Positions 12,321 through 22,700 of a DNA stretch of 64,000 bases are shown here, in pieces. The stretch lies in the NCBI RefSeq assembly GCF_010586825.1, contig NZ_JAAAGB010000005.1, forward strand, positions 372,001 through 436,000, written 5' to 3'. Within the stretch, counting starts at the first letter, position 1, and each line of letters starts with the position of its first letter. Under the pieces are notes generated by a model. It saw only the letters and a list, made by a program, of their open reading frames with translations, did not search any database and had not been told where the DNA came from. A program made the position numbers and the translations under genes. The stretch is from Draconibacterium mangrovi (GTDB lineage: Bacteria; Bacteroidota; Bacteroidia; Bacteroidales; Prolixibacteraceae).

Positions 12321-13322
12321 ATGGATACTACAGGAAAAAATGCGCCATTGGTTGAGCAACGCGCCGATCCGTTTGTGTATAAACATACTGATGGATATTA
12401 CTATTTCACCGGCTCGGTGCCAACTTACGATCGCATCGAGCTTCGGAAAGCAAAAACTATTGAAGGCTTAAAGGAGGCTGAAACGTTTGATGTTTGGTTC
12501 AAGCACGAAACCGGGCCGATGAGCCGTCATATCTGGGCACCCGAAATTCATTACCTCGATGGCAAATGGTATGTTTATTTTGCCGCCAGCCAAGAGGAAG
12601 ACATTTGGGCGTTACGACCTTATGTGTTGGAGTGCACCGGCCAGGATCCTTTAAAAGATGAGTGGATTGAGCTAGGGATGATGCAGGCCGCCGATGGCGA
12701 TGAAAAAACATTCATCGATTTTTCGCTCGATGGAACAGTATTCGAAAATAAGGGCAAACGCTATTTTTGCTGGGCCGAAAAAACCGGTGGTCAGTTTGCT
12801 GCTTCCAATTTATATTTAGCAGAAATGGAATCGCCCATTAAACTGAAAACCGTACAGTTTATGCTCACAACGCCTGATTACGATTGGGAAAGAGTAGATT
12901 TTTGGGTGAATGAGGGACCGGCAGTCATCAAAAATAAAGGTAAAATCTATATTACGTTTTCGGCAAGTGCCACCGGCGCCTGTTATTGTATGGGAATGAT
13001 GGAAGCCGATGAGAATGTAGATCTGCTGGATCGTAATTCGTGGAAGAAATCGAGATATCCGGTTCTGGAAACCGATTATGAAAAGAAAATATATGGTCCG
13101 GGACACAACTGTTTTACTGTGGCTGAAGATGATGTAACGCCACTTTGTATCTATCATGCCCGTGATTATGAGAAAGCTGTTGGTGATCCTGCAGTTGTTC
13201 CTGAAAGCGATAAACGGCCACTGGAAGAAATTATTGAGGATCCGTTGTACGATCCAAACCGTCATGCACGCGTGATGGAAGTTAAATTTGATGCTGACGG
13301 TAAACCGGTGTTTGAGTTTTAG
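12321..13322 (+). CDS. GH43 glycosidase, cytoplasmic
   Basis: This 333-residue five-bladed propeller enzyme lacks any signal peptide, so it acts in the cytoplasm. The three catalytic acids of GH43 can be placed: the base Asp in EQRADPFVY (about residue 16), the modulator Asp in FIDFSLDGTVFE (about residue 132) and the acid Glu in WVNEGPAVI (about residue 198). RHIWAPEIHYLDGKWYVYFAA is the conserved second blade. Intracellular members of this type are alpha-L-arabinofuranosidases or beta-xylosidases acting on imported oligosaccharides; I cannot separate the two by eye. It follows the GPH transporter by one base. A strong hairpin terminator follows at 13355-13397. Confidence 0.88.
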   Translation: MDTTGKNAPLVEQRADPFVYKHTDGYYYFTGSVPTYDRIELRKAKTIEGLKEAETFDVWFKHETGPMSRHIWAPEIHYLDGKWYVYFAASQEEDIWALRPYVLECTGQDPLKDEWIELGMMQAADGDEKTFIDFSLDGTVFENKGKRYFCWAEKTGGQFAASNLYLAEMESPIKLKTVQFMLTTPDYDWERVDFWVNEGPAVIKNKGKIYITFSASATGACYCMGMMEADENVDLLDRNSWKKSRYPVLETDYEKKIYGPGHNCFTVAEDDVTPLCIYHARDYEKAVGDPAVVPESDKRPLEEIIEDPLYDPNRHARVMEVKFDADGKPVFEF

Positions 13323-13354
13323 TTGAAACGATTATAAGCCGAAAAGGCAAAACC

Positions 13355-13397
13355 AAAGTGGGGGGCAGTATGAAACAATACCGTTCCCCACTTTTTA
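13355..13397 (+). terminator. Intrinsic terminator after the transporter-GH43 pair
   Basis: AAAGTGGGG at 13355-13363 pairs with CCCCACTTT at 13386-13394, with an inner GTAT/ATAC pairing, and the stem runs into TTTTT. It separates the first locus from the hybrid regulator gene. Confidence 0.8.
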
Positions 13398-13571
13398 TTT
13401 TGCTTCATGCTCTGAGTAGCCATCTCATGCTCCAATAGTGTAGCAACAATAAAGCAGGGTTAGATTGCCAAGACATCAAAGCGCGTATCAAAACCGAATT
13501 AAACGCTCACTTGTTGGTCAATCATGTCAGAATAGGTATTTTTACGACCAGGTTTTAAATTGGGCATATTT

Positions 13572-16500
13572 ATGGTAAAACTGTCGGGTAAATACTTTGT
13601 TGCTTTCCTGATCCTCATTTTTTGTATTACTACAGATACTGTATTTGCAAAATCGACCGAGCAAATCAGGCTAAATGTGCTTACTACAAACGACGGGCTT
13701 CCACAAAATACAGTTGATGTTATTACAAAGGACAGCAAGGGTTTTATGTGGTTTGGAACCTGGAACGGACTGTGCCGTTTTGATGGATACACCTTTAAAA
13801 CCTTCCATACACAAGAGCATGAATGGCTGAAAGGCAATATGATTCAGGCTTTATGTGAAGACGACGACGGCAACCTTTGGATTGGAACCGATAAAGGCTT
13901 GTCGTTTTTCGACTATCAGTTATTTCGGTTTTTACCCGTAAATGAGCTGAGCAGTAAAGTACTGAACTCTTCAGTTACTGCGATAGCCAAAGACGAAACA
14001 GGTGCAATCTGGGTTGGAACTGAAGAAAATGGATTGTGGAAAATAACAAAAAGCGTCGAGGGCACATTATCATGCCAAAAACGTTTTGGCGATTTGCTTC
14101 CGGCAGAAAATATAAACCATATTTTTATCACCCCCGAAAAAAGTATGTTTATTGGCACTGACAATGGCTTGGCAGTGCTTTCGTTGAACACAGACAAAAT
14201 CATTGACAAATATTCTTTATTGATCGACGAAATAGGAACTATTAGTATACAGTCTGTTTTTCAGGATTCAAGAAGCAATCTATGGATTGGCACATCCGAA
14301 GTGGGCTTATACTATTTCGAAAGCAGTTCAAAAAGTATTCAGTTTTTTGGCGCAACAAATACAAGCGAAGAAGACCTTGACCACCTGACAGTTCGCGACA
14401 TTGTTGAAGACCAGAACGGGGTAATTATAATTGGCACACTTGGCGGACTGAATTATTTCGACCAAAACAACCAAACTTTTTCGCACCTTTCCAACGATTC
14501 GAAACTAAGCAGCCCTTTTGTAAATTCGTTGTATGCCGATAAGGTGGGCAACATTTGGATTGGTACCGAAAAAGGAGGAATAAACCATTATAATTCCTAT
14601 CAAAAGCCATTTAATGCGCTTACCCACGAAGCTTCCAATCCTAATTCAATAAGCCACAATACCATCAACTCCATCTTTGCCGAAGATGATGTATTATGGG
14701 TAGGAACAGCCGGTGGTGGAGTAACCCGTATTAGCGACAACGGCCTAAGCCCAATCCATTTCCAACATTCAGACGAAAATCCCCAAAGTATAAACAGCGA
14801 CTTTGTAACCTCTTTTATCCGCGACAGCCAAAACCACCTGCTGGTGGGGACCTGGGGTGGCGGTTTAAACAAATTGCTCTCCGAAAAACAAAATCGTTTT
14901 GAAATTCTGGTAAACATACCCGGCGACGACAGAAGTCTGTGCAGTAGCTTTATTTCCAGTCTCGAATACCTCGACAACAAACATATTTTAATAGGAACGC
15001 GAGGAGGACTTGATATTTATAATCCCGGGGAAAATATTTTCCTGCATGTTCACGAAAAAATGAACATCGACCAGGCGCTCGAAATTGGTTGTATTTTAAC
15101 CGACAGCAAAAACAGAGTCTGGGTGGGTACCGAAAATGGTTTGTACCGTTTCAAACGATCAGAACTACTTGCACTTGACGAAAATACCGAACAACTCGAT
15201 TTCGAGAAATATTTAACCGATCCGGCTGATCCAGAATCGTTAGCCGGCAATTATGTTATCTCTTTTTGTGAGGCGCACGACGGAACCATTTGGATTGGCA
15301 CTTACGGAAACGGCATTTGCAAATACATTGAAAACGGGAATGGCGGCAGCTTTATTAATTACAACCAACAGAACGGATTATGCAATAATGTTGCTTATGG
15401 AATTGAAGAAGACGTAGAAGGAAATTTGTGGATATCTACCGATAACGGATTATCGAAGTTTGATCCGGTTAGTGAAACGTTCCAGAACTACTACTCAAGT
15501 GACGGATTGTTGAGCGATCAGTTTTATTGGTCGGCCTCCTGCTCCGACGACCAGGGGAATTTATATTTTGGCGGTGTAGAGGGCCTGAACTATTTTAACC
15601 CGGCCGAATTCGAATCGTATCCAAATATTCCGCAGCCGGTATTTACACAATTTTCGGTATTTAGCGATCCGGTGATCATTGGCGAAAAATACCATTCAAA
15701 AGTAATTTTGAACGCACCGATAAGCGAAACACAGGAAATCTCGCTCTCCTATAAAGATGCTGTTTTCTCCATCGAGTTTTCGGCACTCGACTATTTTCAG
15801 CCGGGAAAAATAAAATACGCCTATCAAATGGAAGGGGTGGATCAAAACTGGGTTGAAGTTTCGTCGAACCGCCGTTTTGCCAACTACACCAACCTGTCGG
15901 GGGGCGAGTATGTTTTTAAGGTGAAAGCTGCCAACAGCGATGGTATCTGGTCGGAAAACTACACTGCACTTACCATAACCATTGTTCCTCCGTTTTGGGA
16001 AACGGCCTGGTTTCAAATACTGGCGGTGTTGTTTATCATTGCAATGGTTTTAGTTTACATTCGCTACCGTACGCAATTCCTGAAAGAACAAAAACGCAAG
16101 CTGGAAAAACAGGTTCGGGAGCGTACTTTTAAAATTGAGGAGCAAAAAGAAGAACTTGAAAAACAAAACCAACAAATTGCCAAACAGCGCGACGAAGTAA
16201 TTGAACTGAACGAAAAAGTGAAGCTGGTAAACCAATTACGTTTACGTTTCTTTACGAATATTTCGCACGAATTCCGCACACCCTTAACGCTTATTATCGA
16301 CCCGCTTGAGCAGTTAATGAAAAACATGAAAGCCGACGTTAACACCCAAAATACGCTTAATATTATTAACCGCAACGCGCAACGTTTGCTGCACCTTATT
16401 AACCAGTTGCTGTATTTCCGCCGTATTGAAACCGGAAAACTGCAACTATACGTTAGCAAAGGCAACCTGCAGGGATTTTTACACGGTATTTTCGAGTCGT

Positions 16501-17831
16501 TTAAAGACCTGGCCGAACACCAGAAAATTAACTACCGCTTTATTGAAACCGAAATAAACGAAGAAACCTGGTTTGATGCTGAGAAAGTGGAAAACGTATT
16601 TTACAACCTGCTTTCCAATGCCTTTAAAAACACTCCAGCTTCCGGGTCAATCACCTTAAAAGTTGAGAAAATTACAGAAAAACACGAAGATTGTATTCCA
16701 ACTCCGTTTGTGGCAATAAGTGTTATTGATACCGGACGCGGAATCTCCAAAGAACATATGCCCCACATTTTTAACCGCTTTTATAAAGATACAGAGTCGG
16801 GAAAACAAACCGATTTTACCAGCTCGGGGATTGGATTGGCACTTACTTACGAGATTATTCAGGCCTTAAGCGGCGAAATTAAAGTGGAAAGTGAACCTAA
16901 AAAAGGCAGCACCTTTACGGTGTGTTTGCCGTATTCGAAAGACCGTTTTGATTCGGATGCCATTAACGAAACCAATGTGCCAACCGAAATCAACCTCGAA
17001 GGCAGGGTAAATGTACTTACCGAGCATATTGTAGCGCGAAACACCAACTACGAACTGGATGAAGTAACATCCGGAAACAAAACAAAACCTACCATTTTAA
17101 TAGTGGAGGACAATTTTGATTTACGTAGCTTCCTGCTGCAAACGCTGCGATCGGGGTACCGGGTTTTAGGTGCCGAAAACGGAAAAATCGGTCTGGAAAT
17201 GGCCAAAAAATATTCGCCCGAATTGATTATCAGCGATGTGATGATGCCTGTTATGGACGGAATTGAACTGTGCAGCCGCCTGAAAAAGAACATCCAAACC
17301 AGTCATATCCCCATTATTCTGCTTACCGCAAAAAATATGGTAGAAAGCTGGATTGAAGGACTGGAAACCGGTGCCGACGACTACATTCCGAAACCGTTTA
17401 ACCTGCAAATTCTGGAAATAAAAATGCGCAACATCATTGAGTCGCGCCGGAAGATTAAAAGCATTTTCAGCAGCCCCGATCCAGTGGCCCCCGAAAGATT
17501 GTCATCAAACAAATTAGACGAAGAGTTTATTATAAAAGCTTACCAGGTATTAGAAAAAAATTACAGCGAACCAGACTTTTCGGTGGAACAATTTGCCCGT
17601 GAAATGTTTGTAAGCCGAAGTTTGCTGTATAAAAAAATTAAGGCATTAACCGATCTCAACATTACCGATTTCATCAATTCATACAAATTGAAAAAGGCGG
17701 TTGAAATGATAAAAACCACCGATCAGTCCATATCCGAAATCGCTTTTAAAACCGGTTTTAACGACCCAAAATACTTCAGCCGTATTTTCAAAAAATTCTA
17801 CGGGTCAAGCCCCAGTGGATTCTCTAAATGA
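13572..17831 (+). CDS. Hybrid two-component system regulator (HTCS)
   Basis: A single 1419-residue polypeptide combines sensor, kinase and DNA-binding regulator. ATG 13572 is chosen because it starts a signal peptide (MVKLSGKYFVAFLILIF...VFA). Residues about 30-740 form two periplasmic beta-propellers with repeats of the type LWIGTDKGLSFFD and IWVGTEENGLWKI. A Y_Y_Y domain follows (about 745-810), then one membrane segment (about 815-835), a coiled coil, HisKA with SHEFRTPL (His about 898), HATPase with NVFYNLLSNAF and DTGRGIS, a receiver with the acceptor Asp in ISDVMMP (about 1222), and an AraC-type HTH at the end (ISEIAFKTGFNDPKYFSRIFKK). All catalytic residues are present. It stands 150 bases before the arabinan SusCD operon and probably binds an arabino-oligosaccharide in the periplasm to activate that operon. 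Confidence 0.95.
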   Translation: MVKLSGKYFVAFLILIFCITTDTVFAKSTEQIRLNVLTTNDGLPQNTVDVITKDSKGFMWFGTWNGLCRFDGYTFKTFHTQEHEWLKGNMIQALCEDDDGNLWIGTDKGLSFFDYQLFRFLPVNELSSKVLNSSVTAIAKDETGAIWVGTEENGLWKITKSVEGTLSCQKRFGDLLPAENINHIFITPEKSMFIGTDNGLAVLSLNTDKIIDKYSLLIDEIGTISIQSVFQDSRSNLWIGTSEVGLYYFESSSKSIQFFGATNTSEEDLDHLTVRDIVEDQNGVIIIGTLGGLNYFDQNNQTFSHLSNDSKLSSPFVNSLYADKVGNIWIGTEKGGINHYNSYQKPFNALTHEASNPNSISHNTINSIFAEDDVLWVGTAGGGVTRISDNGLSPIHFQHSDENPQSINSDFVTSFIRDSQNHLLVGTWGGGLNKLLSEKQNRFEILVNIPGDDRSLCSSFISSLEYLDNKHILIGTRGGLDIYNPGENIFLHVHEKMNIDQALEIGCILTDSKNRVWVGTENGLYRFKRSELLALDENTEQLDFEKYLTDPADPESLAGNYVISFCEAHDGTIWIGTYGNGICKYIENGNGGSFINYNQQNGLCNNVAYGIEEDVEGNLWISTDNGLSKFDPVSETFQNYYSSDGLLSDQFYWSASCSDDQGNLYFGGVEGLNYFNPAEFESYPNIPQPVFTQFSVFSDPVIIGEKYHSKVILNAPISETQEISLSYKDAVFSIEFSALDYFQPGKIKYAYQMEGVDQNWVEVSSNRRFANYTNLSGGEYVFKVKAANSDGIWSENYTALTITIVPPFWETAWFQILAVLFIIAMVLVYIRYRTQFLKEQKRKLEKQVRERTFKIEEQKEELEKQNQQIAKQRDEVIELNEKVKLVNQLRLRFFTNISHEFRTPLTLIIDPLEQLMKNMKADVNTQNTLNIINRNAQRLLHLINQLLYFRRIETGKLQLYVSKGNLQGFLHGIFESFKDLAEHQKINYRFIETEINEETWFDAEKVENVFYNLLSNAFKNTPASGSITLKVEKITEKHEDCIPTPFVAISVIDTGRGISKEHMPHIFNRFYKDTESGKQTDFTSSGIGLALTYEIIQALSGEIKVESEPKKGSTFTVCLPYSKDRFDSDAINETNVPTEINLEGRVNVLTEHIVARNTNYELDEVTSGNKTKPTILIVEDNFDLRSFLLQTLRSGYRVLGAENGKIGLEMAKKYSPELIISDVMMPVMDGIELCSRLKKNIQTSHIPIILLTAKNMVESWIEGLETGADDYIPKPFNLQILEIKMRNIIESRRKIKSIFSSPDPVAPERLSSNKLDEEFIIKAYQVLEKNYSEPDFSVEQFAREMFVSRSLLYKKIKALTDLNITDFINSYKLKKAVEMIKTTDQSISEIAFKTGFNDPKYFSRIFKKFYGSSPSGFSK

Positions 17832-17888
17832 TACATTTCCAGCTATTTAGGCATCTATAGAACCTCCCTGGACAAGATTTCCTAATTC

Positions 17889-17915
17889 GTCCACTATCAA
17901 TATTAAATTGTCCAC
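17889..17915 (+). promoter_or_regulatory. Candidate HTCS operator: GTCCAC direct repeat, 21-bp period
   Basis: GTCCAC occurs at 17889-17894 and again at 17910-17915, so the two half-sites lie on one face of the helix two turns apart. The site is 70-90 bases upstream of the surface lipoprotein gene, in the gap between the hybrid regulator and the operon it should control. AraC-type regulators commonly bind such direct repeats. A third, inverted half-match (GGACA) lies near 17870. Confidence 0.45.
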
Positions 17916-17981
17916 CACTTTGGATACCCTCCCGACGTAATTTTACACTCAGAATTTACGTGTAAACCAATTTTATTAATT

Positions 17982-19739
17982 ATGAAGAGAAACTTAACTT
18001 ATTTATTGAGCTTATTTCTTTTTACTTCCGGAATAAGTAAAAATTCTAAACTGTTGAGGCGTGCCTTGTATATGGTAGTTTTAGCAGCATTTAGTATAGT
18101 TGGGTGCGAGGAGTTGGATACTTATTCAATTGATGCGCCCGGTGACCTGCAAAGCAGAATCGACTCAATTGCAGATGCAAAAGCCAATATGGATACAGGT
18201 GATACCACTTACATCAACATTGCTACAGCGATAGTTGGTGCTGAAGATTACAGTTCCGGCTGGTGGACTGCATTTTCTGATTATTTCACTGTTCCTTCTA
18301 ACAAACTATTACATATCGGGTTTGTGAATCACAATGGTGGTAGCCAAAACAACTGGAATAACTGGAACCTTGGCGTAGCCAACGAAATAGCAGATCGTGA
18401 TGCTGACGGGTACGCAGAATATTTTGTACTGCGTTCTGATGCTTACGGCTGGGGTAACGAAGATTTCGATCTGGCCATGATCTCTCAAAACTATCCCGAT
18501 ACCGATGGAGATGACGATATTTGGAACGACTTCCGCGCGACCATGGATGGCGCCTATGTTACAATAGAAATAGACCACTCTGCTACCGGCAATGTATTTG
18601 TAACTGCCACCGCTGTTGGAACCAACGGAATTGAACTGGTTCAAACCTATCAGCAACCGGTTTCGGCCACTAAAGATATCACGGCTTTCTTAATTGGTGA
18701 TGCCAGTTATTTCGAAATGAAAGAAGCTTATCTTCTGCCATCGAAAGTTACTGTTGTTGAAGATGTTACGCCAGTAAAAATTTCGGTTACAGGAGCTCCT
18801 GAATTTGTTGAAATCGGGAATGAAGATTTCTGGGGAAATGCAGTGGCTACGGTTACTTATGCCGACGGTTCGTCTGAAGTAGTTGATACTACCGATATTT
18901 CATTCTCGGTAATTCCTGATATGACCACGCTTGGACAGAAAACAGTTATTGTAGCTTATAACAAAACCAAACAAGGCGAATTGAGCGCGCCTGTAACAAC
19001 CTTATATACTTTGGAGGTTACCAACTCGGTTACTGCCCTTGAGGTTACTACAATGCCAAATATTACTGAATACTATTTCTATACCGATACCATGGGCATC
19101 ATATTCAACACCACGGGATTGGTTGTAACAGCTACCTATTCCGATGGTACAACCGGCGTTTTGTCGAATGAAGCGCTACAGTTTAGCACAATTCCGGCTG
19201 CCGAGGGTGCTCAGGATGCAGTTATTTCATATGTTGGTGCAACAAGCACAGTAACTACAACATGCACGATGACGCTTATTAAAGGTATCGGCCAGGTAGG
19301 TGTTTACGATTTTTCTACCGGTTGGTGGTCACAATTCTCTGAGGATTACCCGGTTGCTTCAGGCACAAGCAAAACAATTAAAATGTACGCCTACTCTAAC
19401 GGAGTTAATAACTGGAACAGTCCGAGTACAATTCTTCGTAAAGCTGACATGACTGAATACGGTGTAGTTCGTATGGACAACTTCGGTTGGGGCGATGGTT
19501 ATGCCACAGCAACTTCTACCAACGACTGGAACTTCGACATTTTTGGAGCAAACATAAGTGGATCAAGAATTGAGATCACTGTTACCAATAACGGCGACAA
19601 CACTGCCGACATTCGTTACGATGTTACTTATGCCACCGGCGAAACACATTTCCAGGAATATGCAGGAATAACGGTAGACAGCTCTGATTTGAATGCTGCG
19701 ATCGTGCTGGAAGGATCTTACATCGTAATTGTTGAATAA
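17982..19739 (+). CDS. Surface glycan-binding-like lipoprotein with duplicated module
   Basis: This 585-residue protein has a hydrophobic segment ending FSIVGC, a lipobox at about residue 42; ATG 18072 is an alternative start that would give a shorter signal. After the signal there is a module beginning EDYSSGWWTAFSDYFTV (about 85-255), two bacterial Ig-like domains (about 265-440, with VTYADGSSEVVDTTDISFS and VTATYSDGTTGVLSNEALQFS) and a second module beginning YDFSTGWWSQFSEDYPV (about 442-585). The two modules are clearly related: both have the SGWW/TGWW start, a GWG motif and a NxWN motif. No catalytic features are visible. Aromatic-rich twin modules joined by Ig spacers and first place in a SusCD operon suggest that it captures polysaccharide at the surface. 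Such proteins usually follow susD, so its position before susC is uncommon. Confidence 0.7.
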   Translation: MKRNLTYLLSLFLFTSGISKNSKLLRRALYMVVLAAFSIVGCEELDTYSIDAPGDLQSRIDSIADAKANMDTGDTTYINIATAIVGAEDYSSGWWTAFSDYFTVPSNKLLHIGFVNHNGGSQNNWNNWNLGVANEIADRDADGYAEYFVLRSDAYGWGNEDFDLAMISQNYPDTDGDDDIWNDFRATMDGAYVTIEIDHSATGNVFVTATAVGTNGIELVQTYQQPVSATKDITAFLIGDASYFEMKEAYLLPSKVTVVEDVTPVKISVTGAPEFVEIGNEDFWGNAVATVTYADGSSEVVDTTDISFSVIPDMTTLGQKTVIVAYNKTKQGELSAPVTTLYTLEVTNSVTALEVTTMPNITEYYFYTDTMGIIFNTTGLVVTATYSDGTTGVLSNEALQFSTIPAAEGAQDAVISYVGATSTVTTTCTMTLIKGIGQVGVYDFSTGWWSQFSEDYPVASGTSKTIKMYAYSNGVNNWNSPSTILRKADMTEYGVVRMDNFGWGDGYATATSTNDWNFDIFGANISGSRIEITVTNNGDNTADIRYDVTYATGETHFQEYAGITVDSSDLNAAIVLEGSYIVIVE

Positions 19740-19764
19740 TCACTTTGATAAAACATATTTAGAC

Positions 19765-22700
19765 ATGAAATATTTATTCTTAATCCTGCTGGGGTTGCTG
19801 GCATTTTCAACGGCAACATACGCGGAAGGCAGCGGTAATGCCGATCAGGTGTCAATAGCTCAACAAGACAACATAACTGTAAATGGTAAAATCGTTGACG
19901 AAAACGGAGAACCGCTTCCGGGCGCAACCATTCAACAAAAAGGAACAACAAATGGTACCATTACCGATATTGATGGTAACTTCTCTCTTTCTGTTCCTTC
20001 TGATGCTGCACTTTCAATCTCGTTTATCGGATACAAAAGTATTGAAGTAAACGTTGAAGGAAAAACTCAACTGGGAAGCATAACATTGGCTCCGGATATG
20101 ATCGGCCTCGACCAGGTAGTGGTTGTAGGTTACGGTACACAACGTAAAGTTGATCTTACTGGTTCGGTTGCAATTGTTGATACCGAAGAGATGAAAAAAG
20201 TGTCAAACTCAAACATCTCAACCATGCTTCAGGGTAAAGTATCGGGTGTTCAGATTACATCTGACGGACAACCGGGAGCCGACCCAACAGTACGTATTCG
20301 TGGTATTGGTTCATTTGGTAGCACTGCTCCGCTTTATGTTGTTGATGGAGTGCCAATGGGAACAACAATTCGCGACTTCTCGCCAAACGATATCGAAACC
20401 CTGCAGGTGCTTAAAGATGCTTCTGCTGCGGCAATCTATGGTTCGCGTGCTGCAAATGGTGTTGTTATCATCACCACAAAGCAGGGAAAAAAGAACCAGG
20501 CGATGAAAATCGACTATAAAGGTTACGTTGGTATCGACCAGGTACAGGAAGGTGTTTACGATGTTATGGATGCATCGCAATACGCACAATACGTTACCAT
20601 GGCCTACAATAACAGCGATATGGATGTTCCTGCCGGATACAATCCTTCAAGTGATAAATACCTTGATCCGAGCGAAGTAAACACCGATTGGTTTCAGGAA
20701 GCATTCAAAACAGGTATCCGTCAGAACCACAACATTAACTTATCGGGTGGTGGCGAAAACAACACCTACAACATTGCGCTCGACTACTTTAGCCAGGAAG
20801 GAACAATGGAAGGTGCCGGTCCTAACTTCGAACGTTATACTGCCCGTATAAACAACAGTATGGATGTAAAATTCATCAAAATTAAAACGAACTTCGTTTA
20901 TAGCCATAGTGACCAGGACAATATGTCGCTGAGTAACGCCAACGAGTATGTTCAGGGTTTATATGGTGCACAATTTCCGGTTATGGCATCGGCATTGCTT
21001 ACACCACCAAGTATTAAAGCTTACGATGAATCGACCTGGGTGCTTGACGATAAAATTTCGGCCGCATCAGAATACAACTACGACTCTTACGGTTATGGTA
21101 CTTACTATGACGACGTTCACGGTGACTTGCGTGTAACCAACCTTTTACTTACTAATAATCTTTTGGAAAGAAACACGGTTGTTGACCGTATTGTTGCTTC
21201 AGGTTCGGCAAATGTTGACCTGATTGACATGGTTGGATTACAAAGCGAAAATCACAGTTTCGAATACAACCTTAACTTGTCGTACAGTAAAACAACTGCA
21301 AAAGACTTTACTTTCGTCCCTGCATTTATACAGAGTACAACAAACTACCTGTCAAAAAGCAACGAAACCCTGTCACAAGGCTATCGTAATTTTAGCGATG
21401 CACTTATCGAAAACACATTAAATTACGATGGTAAATTTGGACGTCATCACGTTAATGTACTTGCTGGTCAAACATTCCAGCGCGAGCTCTTTCACACACT
21501 TGCAGGCAAAGGTGTTAACCTGCCCGAGCCATACTATCTGCAAGTAAACAATGCGGAGGAGACAGCAGCATCAACGTTTGAAACCGAACACGTGTTGGCA
21601 TCGTACATTGGTCGTGTCAACTACAATTTCGATGATAAGTACCTGCTTTCGGCAACAGTGCGTCGCGATGGTTCAAGCCGTCTTTCTTCTGACGACCGTT
21701 GGGACTGGTTCCCATCCGTATCAGCCGGTTGGCGTATAGAACGTGAAAACTTCTTTCCTGTAGACGAATCGACTGTCAATCTATTCAAGATTCGTGGTAG
21801 CTATGGAGAATTGGGTAACGAAAACATTGGCGAATACCAGTACATGGATGTGATGTCAAGAGGTAACTATACATATAGCTTTGATAATAATAAAGTTACC
21901 GGTTCTGCAATTTCAAACTACGTGAATACAGGTATCATGTGGGAAAAGAAGAAAACCATCGACTTTGGTCTTGATCTTGGAATGTTCAACAATAAGTTGG
22001 AATTTACTTTCGACTGGTATAAGTCAACATCAGAAGACCTTCTTTACAGTGTAGCCGTTCCAACCAATGCAGGTGCTACCAACGGAACTGTAACGATGAA
22101 CGCAGCAACAATGGAAAACTCGGGTCTTGAGTTCCTTGTTGCTTACCACAATCATCAACATGCTGTTAATTTCGATCTTTCTGCCAATTTATCTACCCTT
22201 AACAACAAGGTGACCAAGTTGGGCGTTTCGGGCGAACCTCGTACCGATGGCAACAGCCGCACAGAAGTGGGTCGTGAAGTAGGTTCATTTTATGGTTACG
22301 TTTACGAAGGTATCTTCCAATCGCAGGAAGAGATTGACACCCGTATCAACTCTGAAGGTAATTACGTGAACCAAAACGGAGCACAACCGGGCGACGTGGC
22401 TTACGCCGACCTGAACAACGACGGCGAAATTACCAACGAAGACCAGACATATTTGGGTAGCGGTTTACCAGACTTTAACTTTGGTTTTAATGCACGTGCT
22501 GAATGGAAAGGTTTGGACCTGAGTGTGGCAACACACGGAGCTGCAGGTTTTAAAGCTGTAGATTTTATTGATGTTGCGTTAAGAGGCTCTTATGGCGCAC
22601 TAAACAAAAACGTTGATTTATTAAATGCCTGGACACCGGACAATACAAACACCGATGTACCTCGCGTTGCTTACAAATCGTCAGGTTCAATTACCAACGA

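Noticed and set aside
13400-13560. Possible coding scrap before the first hybrid regulator
   Set aside because: All frames are short and no family pattern could be recognised.
17908-17940. GGAGGGTA on the minus strand before the arabinan operon, resembling the ECF-type motif
   Set aside because: One mismatch in the first block, GACAAT instead of CCTGTA at the right spacing, and the orientation points back into the regulator gene's 3' end.
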